DNA of 64,000 nt from Streptomyces sp. NBC_01231 (GTDB lineage Bacteria > Actinomycetota > Actinomycetes > Streptomycetales > Streptomycetaceae): NCBI GenBank assembly GCA_035999765.1, contig CP108521.1:9238001-9302000 (forward strand), in the 5' to 3' direction. Both the position numbers and the translations under genes were made by a program. The notes beneath the pieces are model-generated. The model was not told the DNA's origin. It ran no database searches and worked only from the letters and a program-made list of their open reading frames with translations. The first letter of the stretch is position 1. Each line of letters begins with the position of its first letter. This document shows positions 16,016-25,398 of the stretch, in pieces.

Positions 16016-19000
16016 TCAGACGTTACGGCGGTACTGGCCGCCGACCTCGAAGAACGCGTCGGTGATCTGCTGAAGTGAGCAGACCCGGGCGGCGTCCATC
16101 AGGACGGCGAAGACGTTCCCGCCTTCCATCGCCGCGTCCTTGAGGGCGGCCAGGGCTGCGTGAGCCGGCTCCTGGTGGGAGGCCTGGTAGGTGCGCACGC
16201 GCTCCAGCTGGGACTGCTTCTCGTCCTCGGTGGCGCGGGCGAGTTCGATGGTGCCGGGTTCGGCGGTGTCCGCGTGCGGGTTGCGGAAGGTGTTGACGCC
16301 GACGATGGGCAGGGTGCCGTCGTGCTTGCGCTGCTCGTAGAGCATCGACTCGTCCTGGATACGGCCTCGCTGGTAGCCCGTCTCCATGGCGCCGAGCACG
16401 CCGCCGCGTTCGCTGATCCGCTCGAACTCCTGGAGGACGGCCTCCTCGACCAGGTCGGTGAGTTCGTCGATGACGAAGGAGCCCTGTAGGGGGTTCTCGT
16501 TCATCGCGAGGCCCCACTCCCGGTTGATGATCAGCTGGATGGCCAGGGCCCGTCGGACGGAGTCCTCGGTGGGGGTGGTGACGGCCTCGTCGTAGGCGTT
16601 GGTGTGCAGGCTGTTGCAGTTGTCGTAGATGGCGATGAGCGCCTGGAGGGTGGTGCGGATGTCGTTGAAGTCCATCTCCTGCGCGTGCAGGGAGCGTCCG
16701 GAGGTCTGCACGTGGTACTTCAGCTTCTGGGAACGGTCGCCCGCGCCGTACTTCTCCTTCATCGCGACGGCCCAGATGCGGCGGGCGACGCGGCCCAGGA
16801 CGGAGTACTCGGGGTCCATGCCGTTGGAGAAGAAGAACGACAGGTTGGGCGCGAAGTCGTCGATGCGCATGCCACGGGCCAAGTACGCCTCGACGTAGGT
16901 GAAGCCGTTGGCCAGGGTGAAGGCGAGCTGGCTGATGGGGTTCGCGCCGGCTTCGGCGATGTGGTAACCGGAGATGGACACCGAGTAGAAGTTGCGGACC
17001 TTGTGGGCGATGAACCACTCCTGGATGTCGGCCATCATCCGTAGCGAGAACTCGGTGGAGAACAGGCAGGTGTTCTGGCCCTGGTCCTCCTTGAGGATGT
17101 CGGCCTGCACCGTGCCGCGCACGTTCGCCAGGGCGTGCGCGCGCAGCTCGGCCGCCTCCTCCGGTGAGGGATCGCGGCCCTCGGCTGCCCGGAAGCGGTC
17201 GTACTGCTGGTCGATGGCGGTGTTGAGGAAGAAGGCCAGGATGGTCGGCGCGGGCCCGTTGATCGTCATGGAGACCGAGGTCGTCGGCGCGACCAGGTCG
17301 AAGCCGTCGTAGAGCGCCTTCATGTCGTCGAGCGTGGCCACCGAGACGCCGGAGGTGCCGACCTTGCCGTAGATGTCGGGGCGTTCGTCCGGGTCACGGC
17401 CGTAGAGGGTGACGGAGTCGAAGGCGGTGGACAGGCGGGTGGCCGGCTGGCCCTCGGAGAGCAGCTTGAAGCGCCGGTTGGTGCGGAACGGGTCGCCCTC
17501 GCCGGCGAACATCCGCGCCGGGTCCTCGTTGTCGCGCTTGAAGGGAAACACCCCTGCGGTGAAAGGGAAGTGGCCGGGCAGGTTCTCCCGGCGCCAGAAC
17601 CCCACGAGCTCCCCGTGGTCGGTGAAGCGGGGCAGCGCGACGCGGGGGATCTTGTTGCCGGAGAGGGACTCGCGGGTCAGCTTGGTGCGGATCTCCTTGT
17701 CGCGGACCTTCACCACCTGCTCGTCACCGGAGTAGGCGGCGATGACGGCGGGCCACTTCGCTATCTGCTCGGTGATGTCCTGCGGGAGCTGCCTGTGGGC
17801 GTCGTCGAGCAGCGCCTGCACGTTTCCGGCGTCGGAGCCGGCGTCGACGAGTTCGCCCCTGACCGACTCCAGGCGCTGCACCCGCCGTGCCGCTTCGGCC
17901 AGTTGACCGGTCGCGGTGTGGTAGGCGTGGACGGTGTCGGTGATCTCGGCGAGGTAGCGCACCCGGTCCGCCGGCACCACCTGCCGGATGCCGGAGGAAT
18001 GGCGGACGTCGACCGGTGCCAGGGCGCCCTCCGACAAGGGCAGCCCCTTCTCGGCGAGCACGGTCCTCAGGTGCTGGTGCAGGGCGGTGACGCCGTCGTC
18101 GTTGAAGGTCGCCGCCGACGTGCCGTACACCGGCATGTCCTCCGGCCGCATGCCGAACGCCTCGCGATTGCGCACCAGTTGGCGGCCCACGTCGCGCATC
18201 GCGTCCTTGGCTCCGCGCCGCTCGAACTTGTTGATCGCCACCACGTCGGCGAAGTCGAGCATGTCGATCTTCTCCAGCTGCGAGGCGGCACCGAACTCCG
18301 GCGTCATCACGTACAGCGAGGTGTCGACGAACGGCACGATCGCCGCGTCGCCCTGTCCGATACCCGGCGTCTCCACGATCACCAGGTCGAATCCGGCAGC
18401 CTTCACCACGCCGATCACGTCGGACAGGTGCTCGGGCAGCTCGTGACTGCCACGGGTGGCCAGGCTCCGGAAGAACACCCGGCTTCCGTCGAGGGAGTTC
18501 ATCCGGATCCGGTCACCGAGCAGCGCTCCGCCACCACGGCGTCGGGTCGGGTCGACCGCGATCACCGCGATCCGCAGTTTGTCCTGCTGGTCCACACGGA
18601 AGCGGCGCACCAACTCGTCGGTCAGCGACGACTTCCCCGACCCTCCGGTGCCGGTGATGCCGAGTACCGGAACCGGCCGGGCGGTGGCACCCAGTTGCTC
18701 CAGGAAGTCCTTCGGCAGTTTGCCGAGTTCGGCGCCGGTGATGGCGCGGGCGATCGCGAACCGGTCGCCGGCCAGCACGGCGGACGCGTCGGCGGGTTTG
18801 CCGTCCCACAGGTCGAAGTCACAGTCCCGCACGACCGAGTTGACCATCCCGGCGAGGCCCATCCGCTGCCCGTCCTCGGGAGAGAAGATGGTCACCCCGT
18901 TCCCGCGCAGCCGGGTGATCTCCTCGGGCACGATCACGCCGCCGCCGCCGCCCACCACACGGACGTGGTCCGCTCCCTGCGCGCGCAGCGACGCGACCAG

Positions 19001-19240
19001 GTACTCGAAGTACTCGACATGTCCGCCCTGGTAGGACGAGACCGCCACACCATGGGCGTCCTCCTCCAGTGCCGCGTCCACGACCTCCTGTACCGACCGG
19101 TTGTGTCCCAGGTGGATCACCTCGGCGCCCTGGGACTGGAAGATCCGCCGCATGATGTTGATCGACGCGTCGTGCCCGTCGAACAGGGCGGACGCGGTGA
19201 CCAAGCGGACAGGATGTACGGGACGGTGCAGGTCGCTCAT
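16016..19240 (-). CDS. icmF: Fused isobutyryl-CoA mutase IcmF
   Basis: 1074 residues, a single-chain coenzyme-B12 mutase. Order: cobalamin-binding domain (1-135) with DGHDAS, where His23 is the lower-axial ligand; MeaI-type G-protein chaperone (about 185-410) with Walker A GTGGSGKS (197-204) and NKFERRG base recognition; linker; then the mutase TIM barrel, including the ADILKEDQGQNTCLF and MMADIQEWF blocks. It interconverts isobutyryl-CoA and butyryl-CoA; some relatives act on isovaleryl/pivalyl-CoA. The G domain loads and protects the cofactor. A 12-bp palindrome lies upstream. Split IcmA/IcmB or methylmalonyl-CoA mutase are excluded by the fused architecture. Confidence 0.92.
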   Translation of the reverse strand: MSDLHRPVHPVRLVTASALFDGHDASINIMRRIFQSQGAEVIHLGHNRSVQEVVDAALEEDAHGVAVSSYQGGHVEYFEYLVASLRAQGADHVRVVGGGGGVIVPEEITRLRGNGVTIFSPEDGQRMGLAGMVNSVVRDCDFDLWDGKPADASAVLAGDRFAIARAITGAELGKLPKDFLEQLGATARPVPVLGITGTGGSGKSSLTDELVRRFRVDQQDKLRIAVIAVDPTRRRGGGALLGDRIRMNSLDGSRVFFRSLATRGSHELPEHLSDVIGVVKAAGFDLVIVETPGIGQGDAAIVPFVDTSLYVMTPEFGAASQLEKIDMLDFADVVAINKFERRGAKDAMRDVGRQLVRNREAFGMRPEDMPVYGTSAATFNDDGVTALHQHLRTVLAEKGLPLSEGALAPVDVRHSSGIRQVVPADRVRYLAEITDTVHAYHTATGQLAEAARRVQRLESVRGELVDAGSDAGNVQALLDDAHRQLPQDITEQIAKWPAVIAAYSGDEQVVKVRDKEIRTKLTRESLSGNKIPRVALPRFTDHGELVGFWRRENLPGHFPFTAGVFPFKRDNEDPARMFAGEGDPFRTNRRFKLLSEGQPATRLSTAFDSVTLYGRDPDERPDIYGKVGTSGVSVATLDDMKALYDGFDLVAPTTSVSMTINGPAPTILAFFLNTAIDQQYDRFRAAEGRDPSPEEAAELRAHALANVRGTVQADILKEDQGQNTCLFSTEFSLRMMADIQEWFIAHKVRNFYSVSISGYHIAEAGANPISQLAFTLANGFTYVEAYLARGMRIDDFAPNLSFFFSNGMDPEYSVLGRVARRIWAVAMKEKYGAGDRSQKLKYHVQTSGRSLHAQEMDFNDIRTTLQALIAIYDNCNSLHTNAYDEAVTTPTEDSVRRALAIQLIINREWGLAMNENPLQGSFVIDELTDLVEEAVLQEFERISERGGVLGAMETGYQRGRIQDESMLYEQRKHDGTLPIVGVNTFRNPHADTAEPGTIELARATEDEKQSQLERVRTYQASHQEPAHAALAALKDAAMEGGNVFAVLMDAARVCSLQQITDAFFEVGGQYRRNV

Positions 19241-19286
19241 CGGGGCCTTCCCGGACAGATCGGGGGAGCTCTGGCTCTAGAGATAG

Positions 19287-19298
19287 TAGGACGTCCTA
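19287..19298. promoter_or_regulatory. Palindromic operator upstream of icmF
   Basis: TAGGACGTCCTA is a perfect 12-bp palindrome about 46 bp upstream of the icmF start, in an AT-richer patch that should contain the promoter. Its form fits a TetR-family acyl-CoA-responsive repressor, but no such gene is beside it in this window. Confidence 0.5.
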
Positions 19299-19456
19299 GT
19301 AAATAGCAGAAGGTGATGACCATGTGACCAGAAGCACAGAGGTGGCGTGCGGGCAGGTGAGGGCGCCGGACCTGCGGTGAGAGTCAGGGGTGGGTGATCA
19401 TCGCCAACCTGTGGATCGGCACCCCGTCAGTGTGGTCGTGCACCGCAGCGGCCCGG

Positions 19457-20857
19457 TCAGGAGGCTTCGAAGGCGCCGAGGTCCGGTGCCTGCCCGCTGT
19501 AGGGCAGGCCGACATCGACGCCCTTGTTGATCAACGCGCTGTTCGCCGCGAGGCGGAGGTTGGGCAGCACCGGCAGGCCGCCGTCGGCTGCGCGGGGCGC
19601 GTCCCAGCCGGACGTCGACACACTCCGGAACTGTGCGTCGGACAGGGTGATGCCCAGGTTCCAGGAGTTGGACGCGGCGTTCGTGCCGGTCATGTTCGAC
19701 GTCAGGGTGCCGGTGTAGGCGATGTTGTTACGGAGGTTTCCCCGGCCGACGGCGGCGCCGTTCGCGTCGACTCCGAGCATGTTGAAGTCGGGGCGGTTGC
19801 CGTAGCCGGTGTTGTTGAAGAAGTCGTTGGCGAGCGGGTGGTGGTTGGCGTAGAAGCCCGCCGCCTTGTTGGCGAAGGCCACCGACGTGCGGACGGTGTG
19901 CTTGACGGCCCCGGCGTCGTAGTCGCCGCCGTAGCCACCCGCCTTGAAGCCGCTCCCGTTGCCGGCTCCCGTGGTCGTGCCCGGCACGTATCCGTTCCGC
20001 CATGCCCAGGAGTTCTCGATGATCACGGACGAGTAGGCACTGATGAGATCGAACCCGTCGTCGGAGTTCCACCACGCGCGGCAGCCCCGGAACACGTTCC
20101 CGGGACTGCCGGCCGAGATGTGCGCACCGAATCCGTCCGCGTTCTCGCCGGCCCCGCCGGAGCTGTTGAGATCGTAGTTGTCATGTGAATCCGAGTGGAG
20201 AACGAGATTGCCGCCGCCCTTCTGGATGAACAGGCCCGGCCCCATGTGGTGATGGGAGTCGAGCTGTTCGAACGTGTTGTTGCTTCCCGAGATCCAGATC
20301 CCCCAGGACTCGTGGTTCAGCTTGTTGTTCTGCGGCACGCCGGTGACCTCCAGCCCCTTGAGGTGGAGCCAACTGCCGGTGACGTCGAAGCCCTTGATCC
20401 GGCAGTCGTCCGTCATGCGCGAGAAGTCGAAGACGGGCTTTTCCCCCGGGTAGGCGAGGTAGCGGATCGGACTGCCTGAACTGCCGCTCTTGTTCAGGGT
20501 GATCGCGTCGACTCTGTCCGTCTGGCTCTTGCAGGCGTTGATGCCGCGGGTGTAGGCGTACGTGCCGCCCCGGAAGTACACCGTGTCACCTGCCTCGACG
20601 ACGGTCTGTGCATGGGCGATCGACGCCCAGGGAGCGGACTGCGTTCCCGCGGCGGTGTCGCTGCCGCTCGGGGCGACGTAGTAGACCTTTCCGGCCGCCG
20701 CAATGTGCATGGCCCCCGCGCTGTCCATGGCCCCGGTGCTGTCCGCGGCTGCCGCGCTGCTCACGGCCGCCGAACCGGGGGCGGTGGCGGCGGGGCTCAG
20801 GAGGAACACGGCGGTCGTGATCAGAAGGCCAGGTGTCACGCTCAGGGCAGGTTTCAC
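19457..20857 (-). CDS. Secreted beta-helix polysaccharide lyase, PL9-like
   Basis: 466 residues. Signal peptide with a long hydrophobic core (LLITTAVFLLSPAATA). The mature part begins VYYVAPSGSDTAAGTQSAPWASI and continues with AGDTVYFRGGTY, typical of PL9 pectate lyases. Right-handed beta-helix turns follow, including ENADGFGAHIS, NVFRGCRAWWNSDDGFDLI, where the Asp/Asn residues resemble the calcium site of PL9 enzymes. I start at GTG preceded by GGAG; the frame is open 25 codons upstream. No carbohydrate-binding module is seen. It follows the GH53 gene after 88 bp and is probably co-expressed. Activity on pectin or rhamnogalacturonan is inferred. Confidence 0.72.
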   Translation of the reverse strand: MKPALSVTPGLLITTAVFLLSPAATAPGSAAVSSAAAADSTGAMDSAGAMHIAAAGKVYYVAPSGSDTAAGTQSAPWASIAHAQTVVEAGDTVYFRGGTYAYTRGINACKSQTDRVDAITLNKSGSSGSPIRYLAYPGEKPVFDFSRMTDDCRIKGFDVTGSWLHLKGLEVTGVPQNNKLNHESWGIWISGSNNTFEQLDSHHHMGPGLFIQKGGGNLVLHSDSHDNYDLNSSGGAGENADGFGAHISAGSPGNVFRGCRAWWNSDDGFDLISAYSSVIIENSWAWRNGYVPGTTTGAGNGSGFKAGGYGGDYDAGAVKHTVRTSVAFANKAAGFYANHHPLANDFFNNTGYGNRPDFNMLGVDANGAAVGRGNLRNNIAYTGTLTSNMTGTNAASNSWNLGITLSDAQFRSVSTSGWDAPRAADGGLPVLPNLRLAANSALINKGVDVGLPYSGQAPDLGAFEAS

Positions 20858-20945
20858 GGCTCGCTCCAGATGGCTGAGGAGGTTCCTGGCTCGGCCGGCA
20901 ACGGTTCGCCTCAGTCGGTCGGCCAACCGCACCGGTCGGACGGGT

Positions 20946-21986
20946 TCAGCGGAAGCCGTCCATGGCCGCCGTGGGGCGTCGGGTGCTGTCGTCCCAGGCT
21001 GAGCTGTTGTAGCTGTTGAACGAGGGGTAGCCCTCCGGCTCCCAGAAGAAGGTGCCCAGGCCGCCGAAGCCCTGCAGTCCGGTGATGAACGCCCGCAGGG
21101 AGTCGCGGACCTGGGTGGGTTTGCCCACCGGACCGCCGTACTCCACCTGCATGACCGGCTTGCCGTAGCCGGACTGGATGGTCTTCATGTTGGCCAGCAC
21201 CCCGGGCACGTTGCCGCCCTGCGCGTACGAGGACAGGCCGGTGATGTCCCACTTCCCGCCGTTGTCCCGGTAGGCGTTCAGGAAGTTCTGGACACCGGTG
21301 AGGTTCTGCGGCTGGGCCAGATGCACCAGCACCGGGGTACCCGGGAAGACCTGCTTGGACATGTCGTACGCGGCGTTCAGCAGGCCCGTCATCTGGTCCG
21401 GGCGGCTGAGGCTGCCGATCGGTTTGCAGATGCCGGAGTTGGACTCGTTGCCGATCTTCACCCAGGCCGGCGTCACGCCGTAGTACTTGATGATGTTGCA
21501 CGAGTGGTAGACGTAGTCGTACATGGCATCGCGCATCTGGCTGTAGTTCATGCCGGCCCAGGCCGCCGGCGGGTTCTGCACACCGGCCGAGTTCCAGGTG
21601 TCGCCGAAGTGGAATCCGATGAGGACTTGCAGTCCGGCGTCCTTGGCCCGCCGTGCCAGCTGTGCGGTCTCCTCGATGCCGCAGTGCCCGTTGGCCGGAT
21701 CGCTGGAGGGGTTGACCCAGGTCCGCAGGCTGATCGCGGTGATGCCGTACCCCTTGAGGATGGTGAACAGGTCCTGCCGCACTCCGGCGCTGTTGTTCCA
21801 GTAGTAGCCCTGCGCCTCCATCTGCGGCATCCAGCTGATGTCCGCGCCCCGGACGAATGTCGCGGCGTGTGCCTGCGTGGGGGCGATGCCGGCTCCGAGC
21901 GCCGCCGTTCCGGCGCCGGCCGCCGCGCCCAGCAGTACCGTTCGGCGGCGCACACCGGCAGGGCGTTGCTCAGGTCCTTGTCCCAT
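20946..21986 (-). CDS. Arabinogalactan endo-beta-1,4-galactanase, GH53
   Basis: 346 residues. Twin-arginine-type signal (VRRRTVLLGAAAGAGTAALG, ending TQAHA). The (beta/alpha)8 GH53 domain begins FVRGADISWMPQMEAQG, has GFHFGDTW, the acid/base Glu in WVKIGNESNSG and the nucleophile Glu in MQVEYGG. It cleaves beta-1,4-galactan side chains of pectin outside the cell. ATG was chosen; an in-frame GTG lies 15 bp upstream. It lies downstream of a promoter covered by the regulator's operator, so induction by galacto-oligosaccharides is plausible. Confidence 0.88.
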   Translation of the reverse strand: MGQGPEQRPAGVRRRTVLLGAAAGAGTAALGAGIAPTQAHAATFVRGADISWMPQMEAQGYYWNNSAGVRQDLFTILKGYGITAISLRTWVNPSSDPANGHCGIEETAQLARRAKDAGLQVLIGFHFGDTWNSAGVQNPPAAWAGMNYSQMRDAMYDYVYHSCNIIKYYGVTPAWVKIGNESNSGICKPIGSLSRPDQMTGLLNAAYDMSKQVFPGTPVLVHLAQPQNLTGVQNFLNAYRDNGGKWDITGLSSYAQGGNVPGVLANMKTIQSGYGKPVMQVEYGGPVGKPTQVRDSLRAFITGLQGFGGLGTFFWEPEGYPSFNSYNSSAWDDSTRRPTAAMDGFR

Positions 21987-22121
21987 GTCCACTTTCCGCA
22001 CCTCTCGCGCATGACGAACGACGGGTTCATGACAATTTTGGATAAGGCGGGTTCTCGAGGCGGTTCTCTCCGAAGCGGCAGTTGAACCCCCGAGGGGGAC
22101 TTGCTGGTCCCCGACGATTCG

Positions 22122-22199
22122 GTGAAGCGTTGCGGCACACGTGACTCACCAAGCAACAGAATGCTTCACAATGCTGCGCTTGGGCGCATCAAGTGTCAA
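22122..22199 (-). promoter_or_regulatory. Promoter and operators of the galactanase operon
   Basis: On the minus strand TTGACA (22199-22194), 17 bp and CAGCAT (22176-22171) form a promoter. The 13-mer TGTGAAGCATTCT (22170-22158, minus strand) lies right after the -10, where a bound repressor would block initiation. A second, opposed half-like site GTGAAGCGTTGCG lies at 22122-22134 on the plus strand. The first 13-mer recurs exactly in front of the regulator gene. Confidence 0.75.
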
Positions 22200-22258
22200 T
22201 GGAAAACGTCAGGTTGAACCGTGACGGCACACTCCGACGTGGTGGCGAGAGAGGGTGC

Positions 22259-23389
22259 TCAGCCCCGGGCGGCGGCTCCGCAGGAGGACCTGATGATCAG
22301 GCGGGGCTGGATGAGCAACTGGCGGACGGGTACGGCCGACGGATCGGTCGCTTCGAGGCGGTCCAGGAGGAGCCGCGCTGCCTGCGCGCCGACCTCGTGC
22401 TTGGGTGGCGCCACCGCCGTCAGGGGCACATCGGCCAAGGAGGCTATCTCGTCGTCGTAGGCGATCAGCGCGAGATCGTCCGGCGTGCGCAGGCCGTGGG
22501 CGCGCATCCGCCTCATCAACTCGATCGCGTCGTGGTCGGAGTGCACCAGTGCGGCCCGAGTGCCGTCGGCCAGGCACTCCTTGACGAACCGGTCGTAGAG
22601 CCGGGTGGCCTCCTCGGGTTCGAGCGTGGGGCGCCCGCTGTCCAGGACCGGCGCGCCGGAGGTGAGGCCCAGACGCCGTACGGCCGCCTCGTACCCCTCG
22701 CGGAGCAGGGGTGCCGTGGGGCTGCCGTTGGTGAACAGCCCCACCCGGTCGTGACCAAGGCCCTTGAAGTGACCGACCGCGCTGAACGCGCCCTGTCGGT
22801 GATCGGTGGCCACGAACTCGCACGGTGCGTAGCGGTCGTGGGGCTGACGTTCCATCAGTACGAAGGGGAGTCCGCCGGCCCGTAGTCGTTCGAGCTGTTC
22901 CTGAGGAAGGGTGTGGCCCGTGGCGGAGGCCACCAGCAGCCCGGTGGCGCCGGACGCGGCCAACTCCGAGATCTGCTGAGCGTCATTCGGGTACGTGTAG
23001 TCGCTCAGGCCGATGACCACACGGACGCCGCGTTCGGCGGCCACCGTCTGCACTCCGGCGACGACCCGCGGGTAGTAGTAGTGCGCCGACGGGACCAATA
23101 CCCCGACGGTCGGTGCCGAAGTCGGCCTGGCGTCGGCGCGGAGGACGGTCGGCGGCGCGAGTACCGGCCGCGGCTCGGACGGCTGTCCGACGAGAGGGGA
23201 GGTGGCCGGTACGGCGCCCCCGCGGACCCTGGTCACCCGGCCTTCGGCCTCGAGATCGAGCAGATCCCGCCGGATGGTGGCGCGTGAGACGTTCAGGCGC
23301 GCGGCGAGTTCGGTGACCTTCAGTCCCTCGGATGCCTCCAGCTCCCTGACCAGGAGCTCATGCCGCTGCGCAACGAGCATCTCTGACAC
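22259..23389 (-). CDS. DeoR-type HTH / LacI-type sensor regulator
   Basis: 376 residues. The N-terminal 60 residues form a DeoR-like winged helix (QRHELLVRELEASEGLKVTELAARLNVSRATIRRDL). The remainder is a periplasmic-binding-protein-like sugar sensor of the LacI class (VGVLVPSAHYYYPRVVAGV, GLLVASATGHTLP, LIAYDDEIASLADVPLTAV). The GTG start follows AGGGGGG; upstream codons run over the operator. An exact copy of the operator found before the galactanase gene lies 19 bp upstream of this start, so autoregulation is likely. The ligand is probably galactose or a galacto-oligosaccharide. Confidence 0.85.
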   Translation of the reverse strand: MSEMLVAQRHELLVRELEASEGLKVTELAARLNVSRATIRRDLLDLEAEGRVTRVRGGAVPATSPLVGQPSEPRPVLAPPTVLRADARPTSAPTVGVLVPSAHYYYPRVVAGVQTVAAERGVRVVIGLSDYTYPNDAQQISELAASGATGLLVASATGHTLPQEQLERLRAGGLPFVLMERQPHDRYAPCEFVATDHRQGAFSAVGHFKGLGHDRVGLFTNGSPTAPLLREGYEAAVRRLGLTSGAPVLDSGRPTLEPEEATRLYDRFVKECLADGTRAALVHSDHDAIELMRRMRAHGLRTPDDLALIAYDDEIASLADVPLTAVAPPKHEVGAQAARLLLDRLEATDPSAVPVRQLLIQPRLIIRSSCGAAARG

Positions 23390-23407
23390 GGCCCCCCTGT
23401 GAGCAGA

Positions 23408-23420
23408 TGTGAAGCATTCT
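23408..23420. promoter_or_regulatory. Operator in the regulator leader
   Basis: TGTGAAGCATTCT on the plus strand is identical to the reverse complement of 22158-22170. Its place just upstream of the regulator start implies negative autoregulation; it may also affect the divergent ABC gene. Confidence 0.7.
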
Positions 23421-23588
23421 AACGCGCGCACCTCAACTGCCGCCCGGTAGCGGTCTTCTACGGCCCTCGGCCACCCGCCCTTCTTCGCTGCTTGGCTGAG
23501 AAAAACGCGTGGACTGCCTGGCAGCCGTCGCAGGACACTGCGGTTTCGACGCATATGGCGGGGTGCCGTACGACATCTTGGGGTGAGG

Positions 23589-25398
23589 ATGGGATCGTCG
23601 GAATCGCGCGAGACCCGCTGGAGCAGGGGCTCCGTGCTCCTCGCACTTCGTTACTACGGACGGGAGTTGGTCCGGCTCCGGTGGCTGACGGTGCCCGCCA
23701 TGCTGCTGTCCGCGGTGGGCAACATCGGCCTCAACTACGTCGCGCCGCTGATCGTCGCGAAGCTCGTGGGCCGCATCGCCGACGACCCCGGTATCGCCGT
23801 CGGCGCCACGCTGCCCTACGTTCTCGGCTTCGCCGGGGTCCTGCTGCTCGCGGAGGCGCTGTGGCGGATCGGCCTGCACTGCCTGAACCGTCTTGACGCC
23901 CACGGCATCGAGCACTTGTACGTGATCGGCATGGACGAGCTGTTCGCCAAGGACGCCGCGTTCTTCCATGACAACTTCGCCGGGTCGCTGACCAAGCGGG
24001 TCCTGAGCTTCGCCTCCCGCTTCGAGAACTTCATCGACACCCTGACGTTCCAGGTGGTGGGAAGTCTGGTGCCGTTGGCGTTCGGGTCGGTGGTGCTGTG
24101 GCGGTACGAACCGCTGCTCGTGGCCGGGCTGTTGGCGATGATCGCGCTGACGGCCGGGTGCGTGGTGCCCCTGGTCCGTCGCCGCCAGGCGCTCGTCGAC
24201 CGGCGAGAGGAGGCGATCGCCCGGGTGTCGGGCCATGTCGCCGACAGCCTGATGAACATGGACACGGTCCGGGCGTTCGCCGCCGAGGAACGCGAGGCCG
24301 CGGAGCACCGGTCCCGGGTCGCGGCGTCGCGGCGGCTCACCCTGAGGTCGTGGGACTACGGCAACCTGCGCATCGACACGCTGGTCGCGCCGATGTCCGT
24401 ACTGACCAACGTGCTGGGCCTGCTGCTCGCCGTCGCGCTCGGTGGGGGCAGGCTCGGCGTGGAGGGGGTCGTGGTGGCCTTCACTACTACACCAACGCGA
24501 CGCGGATCATGTTCGAGTTCAACCAGATCTACCGTCGGCTGGAGAGCGCGATGACGGAGGCCGCGCAGTTCACCGAGCTGCTGCTGACGCCGCCGACCGT
24601 GCTCGACCCGGCATCGCCCGAGCCGCTCGCGTCCCGGGCCGCCGACGTCCGCTTCGACCGGGTGAGGTTCGCCCACGCGGGAGCGGAGCCGCTCTTCGAG
24701 GGGCTCGACCTGGCGGTGCCCAGCGGGGCGAGGATCGGTCTCGTCGGCCGGTCGGGCGGGGGCAAGACCACGCTCAGCCGGCTGTTGCTACGGATGACGG
24801 ACATCGACGCCGGCCGGATCCTGATCGGGGGCCAGGACATCAGCAGGCTGCGCCAGGCGGACCTGCGCAGCCTGATCGCCTACGTGCCGCAGGACCCCGC
24901 GATGTTCCACCGCACCCTGCGGGAGAACATCGCGTTCGCCAGGCCGGACGCCACCGACGCGGAGATCCGCCGCGCGGCCGAGGCGGCACACGTCATGGAG
25001 TTCGCCGAGGCGCTGCCCGACGGCTTCGACACCATGGTGGGCGAGCGGGGCGTCAAGCTGTCCGGCGGACAGCGTCAGCGCGTCGCACTCGCCCGGGCGA
25101 GTGCGACGCGCCGATCCTGCTGCTCGACGAGGCGACCAGCGCCCTGGACTCCGAGAGCGAGATCCTCGTACAGGAGGCGCTGTGGCGGCTCATGGAAGGG
25201 CGGACGGCGCTGGTGGTGGCACACCGACTGAGCACGGTCGCCGGCATGGACCGACTCGTGGTCCTCGATCGCGGACGGATCGTCGAGCAGGGCACACACC
25301 AGGAGCTGCTCGCCTCGGACGGCGCCTACGCGAAGCTCTGGCAGCACCAGTCGGGGGGCTTCCTCGACGACAGCCCCGCGCGGGCCGACCAGCGGTGA
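23589..25398 (+). pseudogene. ABC exporter (fused TMD-NBD) with two frameshifts
   Basis: Joining three frames gives an about 600-residue type I half-exporter. Frame 1 (to about 24480) holds the membrane domain. Frame 2 (about 24480-25099) starts [15 protein letters not shown] and holds Walker [11 protein letters not shown]-loop and signature [14 protein letters not shown]. Frame 3 (about 25105 onward) holds Walker [15 protein letters not shown] and the H-loop VVAHRLSTV. Break 1 looks like loss of one base in GTGGCC-TTCAC. Break 2 coincides with a 34-bp perfect palindrome, where about 4 nt are missing. The rest is well conserved, so recent inactivation or sequence error are both possible. Start ATG; an in-frame GTG lies 6 bp upstream. 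Confidence 0.8.
25078..25111. repeat. 34-bp perfect palindrome at the second frameshift
   Basis: The left arm (25078-25094) and right arm (25095-25111) are exact reverse complements around CCC|GGG. The left arm encodes the normal RVALAR of the ABC signature. The right arm replaces what should be about three codons before DAPILLLDE. This looks like a template-switch or fold-back event. Confidence 0.8.

Noticed and set aside
16160..19306. Long plus-strand frames opposite icmF
   Set aside because: They are shadows of the high-GC icmF codons; the minus strand carries all conserved mutase and G-protein motifs.
22209..22823. 204-codon minus-strand frame inside the DeoR/LacI regulator
   Set aside because: It is the +1 frame shadow of the regulator with arginine/proline-rich composition.
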